DNA of 40,076 nt from Paracoccaceae bacterium (lineage in GTDB: Bacteria > Pseudomonadota > Alphaproteobacteria > Rhodobacterales > Rhodobacteraceae), in contig CANIKY010000017.1 in assembly GCA_947468085.1 (NCBI GenBank), positions 1 through 40,076 of the forward strand, written 5' to 3'. Shown here in pieces: positions 16,399 through 28,000 of this stretch. Under the pieces are notes generated by a model, which was not told where the DNA came from, did not search any database, and saw only the letters and a program-made list of their open reading frames with translations. Position 1 is the first letter of the stretch. Each line of letters starts with the position of its first letter. Made by a program: the position numbers and the translations under genes.

Positions 16399-17156
16399 AC
16401 CTAGCTTATTTCGACAACCTTTTAGCTGCATATAGCCGCGGGATCGTGTCTGATCATGTGCATCTGGGCCTTTTCAGCGATAAAGTTGAAGGTCATCCGC
16501 TGGCTGTGGCGCAAGAATTGATGACTTTGCGTCATGTAGAGCTGCTTGATGTGAAGGATGGTGATAGCGTTGTTGATGTGGGCTGTGGACTTGGCGGAAC
16601 GTTAAGATGGATCGATGCCCATTTTGAAAGAGTTCACCTGACCGGCGTGAATATTGACCAACGTCAGATCGATGCCGCAAGGGGTGGTGCTTGGCGCAAA
16701 ATTGTAGATTTTCAACTTTGTGATGCAGCAGGTTTTTCAAAAGCCCGCGTCCAGTGGGCTGATCGGATAATATCAATTGAGGCTATGTTTCACTTTCCTG
16801 ATTTGTCGGGCTTTTTTTCGGCATCGGCACGGGCCATGCGGTCAGCCGGTAAGATGGTGGCCAGCACGATCCTGTTCAAAGAAGATGCAAACCCCCAGTC
16901 AGTGGCCACTGTATGTGCGGGTTTTTCCCCTTGGCCCAATCCAAAACTTCAATTGGCTGATCTTTGCGAACAGGCAAAGGTATCAGGATTGAAGGTCGTT
17001 CAGGTTGAAGATCTCGCCCATTACTGCCTGCCAAGCTTTGAGTGGATGTGCCCACCTTGTCCTGCTGACATTACCGATGATCCGGTTATTGAATTGCGCC
17101 GCATTTTCGAGGCGGGAGAGGCATCCTATCCGTTGCTTGTTCTTTTGCCCGCATGA
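16395..17156 (+). CDS. Class I SAM-dependent methyltransferase
   Basis: A 253-residue Rossmann-fold methyltransferase. Motif I is VVDVGCGLGG at about 59-68; the acidic-loop region GVNIDQRQIDAA lies near 94-105, and IISIEAMFHF is the motif IV/post-motif region. The N-terminal SDHVHLGLFS resembles the small-molecule methyltransferase group that includes sarcosine/tocopherol-type and geranyl diphosphate C-methyltransferases. ATG 16395 is chosen because it overlaps the oxygenase stop as ATGA; an upstream TTG at 16359 lies within the oxygenase gene. There are several cysteines in the last third (CPPCP). Acceptor atom and substrate cannot be told. Confidence 0.86.
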   Translation: MNLAYFDNLLAAYSRGIVSDHVHLGLFSDKVEGHPLAVAQELMTLRHVELLDVKDGDSVVDVGCGLGGTLRWIDAHFERVHLTGVNIDQRQIDAARGGAWRKIVDFQLCDAAGFSKARVQWADRIISIEAMFHFPDLSGFFSASARAMRSAGKMVASTILFKEDANPQSVATVCAGFSPWPNPKLQLADLCEQAKVSGLKVVQVEDLAHYCLPSFEWMCPPCPADITDDPVIELRRIFEAGEASYPLLVLLPA

Positions 17157-17262
17157 TCGCCCCGATGAGGTGCATTGGGAGACTTAACGGCGCGTTTGCT
17201 GCGCCACAGTCCGTTTGGGAACCGCTTCTGGGTGGGTGAGATGCTGCTGATGTTTTAGTTTA

Positions 17263-17439
17263 ATGATGGGCGTTGTTGGGTCAATGCTATGGTGTGGCCT
17301 TTGGCTGTTTGATGTTTTCGAGGCTCTATTGGTTGAGGAATTTGCGATGGACGGACCCATTGAAACGCTGGAAACAAGCGTTTTGCTCGGGCGGTGCCCA
17401 GAGCTGCACGAGGGCGACTCAAGAGCGCCGTGCCCGTGA
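17263..17439 (+). CDS. Possible small ORF (58 codons)
   Basis: An open frame from ATG 17263 (ATG 17284 is an alternative) to TGA 17437-17439 encodes 58 residues: a hydrophobic start (MMGVVGSMLWCGLWLF), then an acidic segment (DVFEALLVEEFAMDG, ETLE) and a Cys/Pro-containing tail (GRCPELHEG, APCP). The composition looks more protein-like than chance, but no ribosome site is seen. It ends five bases before the convergent gene at 17444. It may be a real small protein, a peptide precursor, or a fragment of a decayed gene. Confidence 0.25.
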   Translation: MMGVVGSMLWCGLWLFDVFEALLVEEFAMDGPIETLETSVLLGRCPELHEGDSRAPCP

Positions 17440-17443
17440 AGCA

Positions 17444-18196
17444 TTATGTATTATCATCCTCTGGGAAGCCGTAAAGGGTAACAAAGGGTACTCCATCGGC
17501 CGATACGCCTAAGGCGACGTGGCAAAGTGGTGCAGCCAAAAGCCGATCTATGGAGGCCGCTGTTTGGCCTAAACTCTCCAAAAGCTTTGAGATCGCAGCC
17601 AGAGCTTCATTCGAAGCGGCCTCATCTGCAAAGTTGAAATCCAAGGAACGACGATTTGTGCCGTCCTCGGTTACCAAAAGGGTTGAGTAATCGGTTGACC
17701 CAAAGACGATTGCGCGGCTCAGCCTGAGCGCAGGGGGCTTGAACCAGTCTGGTAGGCCCAGTGATGCGATCAGTCGATCGGCGTCGGCCTCAGTCGCCAA
17801 GGGGATGGTGTGGTAGCGGTTAAGATGTAGGCCACCCTTTGCGGCCTTTAGGGCAATGAAGGTCAAGGCAGGGTCACTGGGCGTGCCTGTGACCAGTTCC
17901 AGATACACTTTCCGAACGGGCAGGCGATCGGCACCCGACGATGGGTCCAGCCCAAAATGTACCATCTCGCAAATGTCGATCCAAGGCCGCAATGCGCCTG
18001 CCTGATGGCCAAGAAACGCCTCGGCGGTCTTTAGAAAGGTGGCGGATGCGCTTGGTGCGAAGGCCGATTGGGGCAGAGTGTAAAGGCGCCGACCGTCGGA
18101 CAGACCCGTAGAACTGACCTTCACAGAAGCGGCACGCAATGGCTTTCCTGGCAACAGGTTTAGGAGGGCCTGTTCGCCTTCGGGGATGCCTGTCAT
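17444..18196 (-). CDS. Uncharacterised protein, relative of the 14323-15186 product
   Basis: Family not recognised. The 250-residue product from ATG 18196 (a GTG at 18229 would add 11 residues) has no signal peptide or membrane helix. It reads as repeated beta-hairpin plus helix units: KVYLELVTG, FIALKAA/LHLNRYHT then EADADRLIASLG, RAIVFGSTDYSTLLV/RRSLDFNF then a helix ending KLLESLG, and a closing HVALGVSADGVPFVTLYG. The order and spacing parallel the product of 14323-15186. The stretch DYS, RRSLDFNF, helix, ESLG recalls a similar passage in NphB-type ABBA prenyltransferases as I remember it; this is only a pattern resemblance. It flanks the oxygenase-methyltransferase pair on the other side. 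Confidence 0.68.
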   Translation of the reverse strand: MTGIPEGEQALLNLLPGKPLRAASVKVSSTGLSDGRRLYTLPQSAFAPSASATFLKTAEAFLGHQAGALRPWIDICEMVHFGLDPSSGADRLPVRKVYLELVTGTPSDPALTFIALKAAKGGLHLNRYHTIPLATEADADRLIASLGLPDWFKPPALRLSRAIVFGSTDYSTLLVTEDGTNRRSLDFNFADEAASNEALAAISKLLESLGQTAASIDRLLAAPLCHVALGVSADGVPFVTLYGFPEDDNT

Positions 18197-19035
18197 CTTG
18201 CCGCAGCCTGATGTACCGAAGGATAGCACGAAGCAAATGGTTTAATTTGAACTGAGAGGTGACAGATACGCCGAACCATTGGTGCCTTGTCCTTTTCGCG
18301 AAAATTCCAGCGTGCTCGGTGACAAGGCGCAGAGCCGATCTTAGTGTATTTTTGGCACCTGGTCTATCGTCTTCATGTGGTCTGGACCTTGGCGCGGTGG
18401 TGCAGAGTGTTGATTAGACAGGCCAAAGTTGGGGTGCTGCGACTGTCGTTCGATCAGGATTTATGCTGCTTGCCTGCGGAAGAATCAAGCCGCTTAAGGG
18501 GTCGTCTTGATAGGCGATGGCCAAAAGGTCTGGTTGTTAAACTCGCGGACGACTTCAAACGAACAGAATTCGACCTTGAGGGTGACCCGCAGTTTCCAGC
18601 AGAACGGTTATCCCCAACCCAGATCAGTACACCATAAAAAGCACTGCTGCGGCTTAAGGCTGTGCCTCCACACAGGGGGCGCACCTGAAGCGGGGTGTCG
18701 CAAATGTATTACCCTTTAGTTTAAAATTATTAAAACTAAAGAGTAATTTTCGTATCAAAAATACAAATATATCCGATAGAAAACACTTATGGCTCTTTAA
18801 AAACGTGCCCCACGGTACACACGCTTAGCCAGAATCTTTCACACCAGGCCGCACCACGACGAAAGCGGTAAGTTTTTTGGATCCTCCTTGGATGGGTGGG
18901 CGCATTGTCTTACTTTTGTTAGCAAATTTGGTAGTAGACAAAGCCAAAGCCCCTTTTAAATTCTTGACTTTGCAGATAGACACAAGATGGCGATTTCGTT
19001 ACGTTCATTGTGTGCCGGTCGCTCGGAGTTTTAGA
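18197..19035. other. Gene-poor stretch upstream of the giant gene
   Basis: No convincing gene. Short open frames exist (a 97-codon one at 18344-18637 on the plus strand, a 76-codon one at 18454-18684 on the minus strand), but they look like chance or decayed sequence and match nothing I know. The right half (about 18700-18800) is conspicuously AT-rich and holds an inverted repeat at 18714-18741. TTGACT at 18964-18969 could be a -35 box for the giant gene, but no good -10 box follows. GGAG at 19025-19028 is the ribosome site of that gene. Confidence 0.6.
18714..18741. repeat. Perfect 9-bp inverted repeat in AT-rich leader
   Basis: CTTTAGTTT at 18714-18722 pairs perfectly with AAACTAAAG at 18733-18741 around a 10-base AT-only centre. 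It lies about 295 bases upstream of the giant gene. It could be an operator, or an AT hairpin left at an element boundary; there is no GC stem to suggest a terminator. Confidence 0.45.
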
Positions 19036-22000
19036 ATGCAAATGACCAGATCGAACTTTGGTTCTATTTTGAAACTGACTGGAAACAGGAAGGCCAGGCG
19101 CGCTCAGTCACGGAAGCTTGGTGCCAAGGCGCTTAGATCAAACGAAAGTTTGACAACGTATGTTCTTGATCCGTTAGAGCCCCGCATTCTCATGGATGCT
19201 GCGCCGACGTCGCTTTATCTCTCAACAATTTCTGGCGCAACGACGGCCGGGGCGGTTAGCGCAACTGTTAGCCTGACAGGCGCGGGTGGAATTTATAGCT
19301 ACAACGTTTACGACAGCGGGCAGGCTTTGCTTACCAGCGGTCAGATTGCGAGCACGAGTGAGCTGAAAATTTATGGCGGTGACGGCAATGATACGATCAC
19401 GCTGAAGTTTGGTGCAGGCTTCGATGCTGGGTCTGGATTTGGCGTATCGTTGGATGGCGGGGCAGGAAACGACGCACTTGTTTTTGGAACGTCTTCCGTA
19501 GGCTTCCTTGGGAGTTTGAGCCTTTCGGGAGAGACTGTATCTGTAACAAGTGGCATCGGATCTTCGGGTTCTAGACTACAGGACGTCACAATTACAGCCA
19601 GCGCGTCGAATGGGGTCGATCAGTACGGTTCTGCCTCTGCGTCAAGCACGATCACGGTTGCCAATTCTATCTTTGCGACAGGTGTGGTCAGTCTTGGGGC
19701 GACAGCCTTTGTTTCGGGAACTTCAAATTTTACTGGAATTGCGCCCGACAATTCGCAAATCGTGTCTGTGGCCGCAAATATCTCTGTCGCTGACGGCGTT
19801 ACGATCGATGCCGGTTCCATCAGCATCGTCACAAGTTCTAGCGCGAATTTGGCATCGAAGACCGAAAATCGCCTTTTGTTTGTTGCGACGGAAACTGTTT
19901 CGTCGACGTCGCGGGTCGCAATTGGCGCAGGCACGCATCTGCTTAGCTCGGCGGCTGATGGTATCACGATTTCGGCTACGGATGACACGGACGTAACAGT
20001 GGAAGTTTCGGCGTTCGAGATTTCCTTGTTGAATAAGGCATTGTTTGATATCAATGCGTTGTCCGTAGACCTTAGTGTCACAAAATCGGTTGGCGTTGCC
20101 ATCGGTTCGTCGGATTCAGCCAAGTCTATAGCGTATTTGACGGCTTCGGGTGATGGGGGGATCTCTGTGTCAGCCCAAGCTGGCGGATCTGTCGTCTCAA
20201 AGGTCAATAGCAGCTTCTTGGGGATATCTCAGGTTGCTGTGTCCGCAGCGATTGGATCCGGCGGGGTTCTGGTTGACGTGAATCGCGCTGCGCTTGTTGC
20301 TGGGGGCAAGATTTCGGCCGCCGCTGAAGACAGCACTTCGGTTGACAACATAGCAATGATTGCCATGACGACGGCGGCGCTGGATGTTGGTGTAACCGTA
20401 GCGGCCTCATCCGTTACCGCGGGTACTGGTATTGCCGCGACCGCGGCAAGTGAAGCGCACTATACGGCCACTGCGAGTTTTATCGGCACCGACAAGGTGC
20501 AGTTCACCCCCATTTCAGTAAATTTTAAAGCCGCATCTTCGATCAACAAAATCACCGGCAATGTGGCAGCGGTTGTATCGGCCAGTACGCTTGTGGCCAC
20601 AACAGGGGCGATTGACCTTACGGCTACGGATGCGCGTTGGCTGGTGTCAAATACCATTGCACGTCAGGATATTGATTCCACACTCGCCACGCTCATGTTT
20701 GGCAGCACAACCAATATGGCGGCCAGCGCCACGCTGAGTGTCAACGCGCTGCTCGGCAAGGTCTCGGCCGATATGGTCTCGTCCTTTGTGACGGCGACGG
20801 CGGGGGATGTGACGGTATCGGCAGATCTTGCCATTTTCCTTGATGCCAGAACCGTGGCGGCCGTGATGCAAACTGGCGGATCGGGCGCCGCTGCCGGGTT
20901 TTCCATCGCCCAGAACTATGTAGGTTATGATGTTAAAAGCATCGCCGCCCAGACAATCAGCGCGATCTTTGGATATAATTGGGGTATCGAAGAAAACATT
21001 TACACTGTGAATGCTAGTATTCGAGACAGCCAAGTTATCTCGGGTGCAGAGGTCAAGGTTGCGGCGAGTAATACCGGCAAGTTCAATGCGACAGTCTCAA
21101 ACATAGCGACAAATGCGGCTGTAATGCCCTTTGGGGCGCAGGCAAGTTCTGCCCTTGGGTTTGTGATTTCATCGACGAAAATTGCCACCTCTGTTCGGGC
21201 TGTTTTGGAAAATGACGTGACGTCTAGGACCGTTTCAGCGGCCACAGGCGTCAGTGTCACCGCATCAAACACTGCAGATATTGCAGCCAATGCAAGGGTC
21301 TACTCCTCTTCCTTGGCGTCAACCGATGGGGGCGCTAGCTGGGCCAACAACTTGATCGGTATTTTGGCACCAGCAGATTTTCGCACGACCGGCGCAGGTG
21401 GCAAGACATTTACCGGCCCAGACGCATTTTCGTTGACTGAGGTTGAGACCGGCCCGCAGAGCGTTCGTTTCGGCGACCGTGTGCATTTGCTGCCGACCTA
21501 TAAGGATGGAAGGGCAACCGGCCAATTAGGACGCGGTACGCAGGGTTCCATCTACCGGTACTTCGGACCAGCCTCTGACCTTGTTGATTTGAGAAATACA
21601 GATTTCACCAACTTAGACTTGTGGCGCGAAGAACGTGAAACTGCCACCATTCCAGCCGGTCTAAGTTTTGGCCCGAACACTTCGACAGCCTTCGGCGGGC
21701 TTGTGGTGCGCAATGATGTGAAGGGCGACACTACGGCTGAAGTTCTGAAGGCCAATATCGGAATGGATCCCAACAATCCGCTAGTTCCAAATGCCGTCAA
21801 CACGACGGGCGGGCTTACGGTGTCTGCAGTTCAGGCGGGTAGCTTGACGAGCGTGTCGGATGTGTCTGTTTTCAGCAAGGGCACAGGCGGTGTGGCCGGC
21901 GAAGGTCTAAGCGTGGCCATTGGCGGCATGTTCGTGATGAACTCAGTCTTGGGGACCGCGACGGCCCGTGTTTCTGGAAGCACGGTCTTTGTCTTGGGTG

Positions 22001-25000
22001 ACTTGGACGTCACGGCTGAAAACAGTATAGGGCTTGTCGGCACCCTTAAGAACGGGTTGACCACCGACCAGTTCGGCGCGGCACTTGTGGTTGCGATCAA
22101 CAGTGTCGGCTACGCACCAACCGATTTGTTCAATGCCACTTGGGACACACTGGTTGGAAACGGGGGCACCAGCCTGCAGGCAGATGCTGCCGTGGCCGAA
22201 GTGATCGTATCAACTCTGACCGCCACCGCTATTTCCGTGACGGCCACCAATTCATCGTCTTTGGATGCTCTTATCACTTCGGATGTCGGTGCCGCGGCAA
22301 GTGCGCAGATAATGTCGGCGGGCACCGGGGCAGCCAGTGGCGTGATGGCGTCAAACAGCCTTGCAGGCAAGGCACGGGCGACTGTGGATCTGCTGGGCGG
22401 CAAAACCGTCACTGCGACGGATGGCGGGGTGATCGTCGCCGCCTATGATGAAACCCACCTGACGTCACTTACCCAACTTGTCACCACGGCACAGGGATCG
22501 GGTGATCTGGGTGCGGGCGCAGTTGGCCGTGTGATCGAAAACATTTTGAACCGCTATGATTTCACATCCTTTTCGGGATCTAGAACGCTGACCTTCGGCG
22601 ACATGGTCTATATCGGATCGAACGGCGGCTTGCTTAAGGGGAAGCTGTATCTATTTCTGGGCGAAAGCAAAGACGACGTCGATCTTTCTGTGATGGCAAA
22701 CTACGCGGATCTGGGTTTATGGCGAGAAATCACCTCTGCTACGGCTGCCGCGACGAGCCTCGGCCAGCAAATTGCTAAGTTAATCCTACCCCCATCCGTT
22801 AACGTATCAGGGGCAGCCTTGATCTCGCGCAATCGGACCGAGGCGGGTGCCCAGGCCCAAATTCGAGACGGTACGGTCACGGCGACCGGGACGATTTCTG
22901 TAGAAGCCTTTGAAAATGCGACCCTGTCAGCGCAGGAATCGTCAGAGGTTGAAGCCTACGACGAGGGTGGTGTTGCAATTGGGGGGATCATCGCCAGCAA
23001 TACTTTGCTGAGTGCGGCGGACGCCACGATCTTGCGCGCAACGGTGACATCCTCTGCCGGGGGTGTGTCGGTGCTTGCGCGTAACACGTCGGTTGTCACG
23101 GCTTCGGTGACGTCTAAAATCACGTCAGATGGCTCTAGCGTCGGCTTGGTCATCGCCTTCAACGCGGTGGGCGTTGATGGTGGAAATATATTTAAGATGG
23201 GCGCTGATGCGCTGTTGGGATCAGGCTTTACAGCGGTCGAAATCCCCGTTGGTGCCCACGCCCTGATCCGTGACAGCAAGGTCACCGCTTACGATTCGAT
23301 TGACGTGATTGCGGACACCCGCGACGTGATCAGCCCAGATCTTGGACGGTTCGGTGTTTCCGCGCAGATGTTTGATGACATGCTGCCCGACGTCGATGGC
23401 AACTTGGATGAGGCCCGCGTCACTGCAGCCCAACTTGCGTTTAATGCTGCTTTGACGGGCCTTAAGCAGACCTATGAGGGTACACTTTCGGTTGAAGCTC
23501 TTGTTCCAGCCCAAATATGGCTTTTGTCTGACGAGGTTGGCAACACGTGGCGCGTTGAACTTACCGCCCTTGGTGCAGTTCAACTTGTTCGGGTGAATTT
23601 GATTGATTCCGTTGTCGGCAACGAAGTTGCAGCGGCTAAGAGTGGCCTGCCTAACCCGTTTGAGTCTGTGAGTGATCCGTTTGGCGACGTCGGTGTTGCG
23701 GGCGGAGGTATTTTAAGCTCCAATCGCATTGCAAGTTCCACAACGGCCAAAATCGAGCGGACGATTACGCCGAGCGTTGCGTTGACGTCTGCCAATTATG
23801 TGACATCTGAAGCGGGCGACGTGACCGTTAGTGCGACTGACACTGCTAATATCCGAGCGACCACATCCATCGCTGCCTCTTCGGTGGTTACGACCAACCT
23901 GGATGCTGCGCGAGATCTGGCCTTAGCTTTAAGCGCAAAGAACTATAAGTACACCACACAGTCGGGATCGCAGTCATTTTCCTATGGCGATCTGCTGTAT
24001 ATTGATGCTTCGATTGCCGATACAATCACCCCTACAAATATGATTCAGGCTGGGTCTGTCTATCGGTTTGAAGGCGTTGGTGGCACGAAGAATTTCTCAA
24101 AACTAAGTTATGAAGAATTGTCCGATTCGAACAATTGGGTGCGTATCAACGGCAATGTGGATGTGGCTGGTGTTTTGTTTCCCTCGTTGGGGAACCTTGC
24201 TAACTCTAACGCGCGCGCGATTGGCGCGATAATTGTGATGAACGACGTCAAGGCGGGGGCCACCGCTTTAATCGATCATGTTGGAATTAGCGCTGGGAAT
24301 GACGTCACGGTCACTGCAGAATCAAAGGCCGCCCTGATCGCACGCGTTGACGCGACAGTACAGTCTTCGGGCGGCAGTGCTTGGGGCAGTGGGATGTCGC
24401 TGGCGGTGAATGGCCAGATTGCAACCAACCTCGTTCAAAACTCGGCCTCGGCCTCTATCACCGACAGCAAGGTGTACCGCGGTGGTGACGTTGTCGTGCT
24501 GGCAGACCAGGGCGCTGTGCTGGATGCCCGTGTGATTTCGTCGACTGAAACTACCTCTGTCGGCGTTGGGATCACGCTGGCGTTCAATTCAATCGGCTGG
24601 CAGGCATCCAACGTTCTTTACAATGCGCTGGATGTGTTGATCGGGGATCCGATGTTATCGTCGCTGATTGCAATTCCAGGGGCAGGGGCTACCGCGCAGA
24701 TCCTTCGGTCGGAGATTTTGGCCCTTTCGGGGGTTGCCGGGGGCACCAGTGTTGAGGCAATTTCGTCTAGCCGCATCAATGCCACGGTTTCGAATTCGAT
24801 ATCCTCGGTCGCAACAGCGATGTTTAACGCGGAAGGTTCTTCCACGGGCATGGTGCTTGTGTCGAACAAAACGGCCGGAGACACAAAAGCCCTGATTGAC
24901 ACCGCGACCGTTATTGCGACGGGAGATGTTCGGGTTCTAGCCTCTGACATTCAAGAAATTCACTCCAATTCCTCGATCTCGTCCAAATCTGAAACTGCGA

Positions 25001-28000
25001 ACGACGGCGGGACAACCGCCATGCAAAGTGCCCTGAATAGTGGCACGCCGACCGATTGGGCGGCCACCGTCGGCGGGCCGTCCCAGCCTGTTGGGCTGCG
25101 GTTTGGCGACAAGGTGCGCGTGACGGATGCGGGTGTGGTTCTGATCTATGACTACATGGGCGAGACAGCCCTACCAAGCGACCCGCTCACGGACCTCAGC
25201 GCCCAGAATTATGCGGAAGATCTTGATTATTGGCGGGTTGAACCGGGCAATGCGCTGCTGAACACCGGCCTGAACGTGACGGAAAGCGGTTCTAATTCTA
25301 TCGGGATCATTATGGTCCTGAATGATTTGCGCACGACAGTTCTGGCCGAGATAGTAAGCTCTACCGTGGTGGCAACAGACGGTTCGGTCAGTGTCGACAG
25401 CAGTCTGGCGTCGTTGCTGGATGCGACTGTTGATGCCGAGGTGACTTCTGCGGGTGGTTCGGCCATCGCCGGCGGCGGCGACAACGCGGCTTGGGGTGGA
25501 GCTGCCGCTACCAATACAGTCATGGGCGGCGCAAGTTCATTCATATCGGCGTCAAGCGTGACCGCCACAGGGGCCGATGCCGGCGATGTGTCGGTGACGT
25601 CAAGCAATTCGGCCGAGTTGATTGCCACTACGGCCTATAACGCAGAAACGGGCGGAGGTGGCGGCGCGACACTGGCTTTCAACTCGGTCGGTTGGAAACC
25701 TTCGAACCTGTTGTTCAATGCGGTTGACACGCTTATCGGGCAGTCAGCTTTGGGCAATACCAGTCCGGTTGATGCCACAGCACAGATTACAAATAGCGAT
25801 GTGACGGCTTTTGGCAGTATCACTGTTTATGCTGTTGATATTGCAAGTATAACGGCGGATACTTCAAACGCCACCTCGGCGGCTGGGGGCATTCCACAAG
25901 CAGACGAGGCGGGCTCTAAGGGCCTTATCCTAGCCCTGAACAAGGTCTATGGCAGCGCCCATGCTGAAATTTCTGGCGTCCGCACTGGTGGTGTTTTGGA
26001 CGAAATCCTGCGCGCGGATGGAGATATCTCTGTCAGCGCCGAAAATACGTCGTCAATCACCGCCGTAAACACGCTGGACGTTAAAGCAGCGATTGGCAAT
26101 GACGCGATCGCAGTGCTGTCTGCTTATATCGAGACCTCGCGCTTAGCTTATGAATTTACCACTTTCTCGGGTACGCAACCGATCCATAAAAACGATGCTG
26201 TGCGTATTGGGTCCAACATCGGCTTAAATCCAGAGACTGCAGCGCAGAGTGCCATCTGGGATGGCGACGTTTATCGCTACATTGGGTACACCGGGGTCAA
26301 CGGCGTAGACGTTGATCTGGGAACCACCAATTACAAAGATACAGCGCTATGGCAACTCCTGCCACGGGGTGATCTGGCATCGCAGATCCCCGAATGGCTT
26401 TCGCAAAGCTTTGGCCCAGGAAATGCGTCCGCTGTCGGTGCGCTTATGGCGGTTAACGATGCGCGCGGAGAGACGACGGCGAGCATTTCATCGGTGGATA
26501 TTGAGACATCTGCCGGTGATCTGATTGTCACTTCAGACAACAGCACCATGATTGATGCCTTGAACACCGGCAAACTTTACTCGCATGGTGGATCGGTTTT
26601 TGCGGGTGGCGCAACGGCTGCCGTTAACATCAACATCGCCACCAACACCGTATTGTCCAGCGCGATTGCTGAAATCACCGATGCAGAGGCGAAGGCTACG
26701 CTTGGCGATGTGAGTGTGAACGCAGTTTCCGCTGGATCAATCATCGCTACCGTCGACAGCAGCACCAAGGCCTTTGGGGGCGGAACTTCGGTCGCCATTG
26801 GTATCACTCTTGCTTTCAACTCGGTCGGGGAAGAGCCGCAGAACGTGGTCTTCAATGCGGTTGATACACTGATTGGCACGGCACTCACGGGATCGGATGC
26901 GGCCGTCGCCGAGGCGCGGATCTATCAGTCGAAGGTCACTGCGGGCGACGATATTTCGGTAGAGGCATCTTCAGAGTCAACGATTGACGCGGTGATTGAG
27001 AGTGCTGCCGTATCAACTTCTGTAACCCTAAAGGAGGGGTCCAGCGTAACAGTCGCGCCGATTATCGCGCTGAACCGCATTGCAAGCATGGCCAAGGCGG
27101 AAATCGTCAACGGCTTGGTTGCAGGGCGTACCGTCTCTGCCGGAGGCGACATTCTGGTGGACGCAGTCGACCAGTCTGAGATCAAGGCGGATGTGAAATC
27201 TGCCTCGACAGCCATCACTGCCAGTACAAAATCAACCGCGGTTGGGGTGGCTGTAACTTTTGCGCGCAACGAAATTCAGTCTGACGTAACGGCCCAGATC
27301 GTTGACGTTCCCACCTTGACGGTCGGTGGGGGGCTATCGGTTACTGGCCAGCGCACCGCAATAATTAATGCCTTGGGCTTGTCGTCGTCGATTGCGGTCT
27401 CGCTCAGCTTGGGCGTGAACACGACGCCGTCTGTTTCCGGGGGCGGCGCAATCGCTGTGAACCGGGTGAACGGTGCAGTCATTGCCCGCATAAGTGGTAC
27501 CGCCGCCACTGTGACCGGCGACGTCTTGGTCAAAGCCACCACGGTCGCGCAGATTTTTGCGACGGTTCAAGCCCTTGCTGCCACGGCTGCAATGTCTGGC
27601 GGCTCTTCGACGGCCGTCGGCATGGGCGTTGCGGTTGCCGACAACCAGATCGGCTACAAGAGCGTTGCGCCCAGTTCAGTGGATTTTGACAGTGACGGCG
27701 CCCTGAGGGTCAACTTGGTTGTTGGCAACATTGTTCGTGTTAGGGGCGAAAATGCCCTCGCTGGTGGATATTACAAGCTCGTCAGCACTAAGGATCGGAC
27801 GCTAGTTGATCTATCGATCGAAGACTACAGCGACGAGAAGAAATGGAAGCGGGTCGATCTTGTCGGCGAGGCCGCCGCCGCAACTGCCGAGATCGTTGGT
27901 GGCACGATGGCTGTTACGGGGGACGTGTCTGTTTTGGCGACGGCTGGTCAATCCGTCGTTGCCACTGTTTCGGCAATCGCGCTTGCCATTTCTGCTGGCA

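Noticed and set aside
18344-18637. 97-codon frame that might be a transposase remnant
   Set aside because: I looked for IS200, IS66 and IS3-type motifs in all frames and recognised none; no terminal repeats or target duplication were seen.
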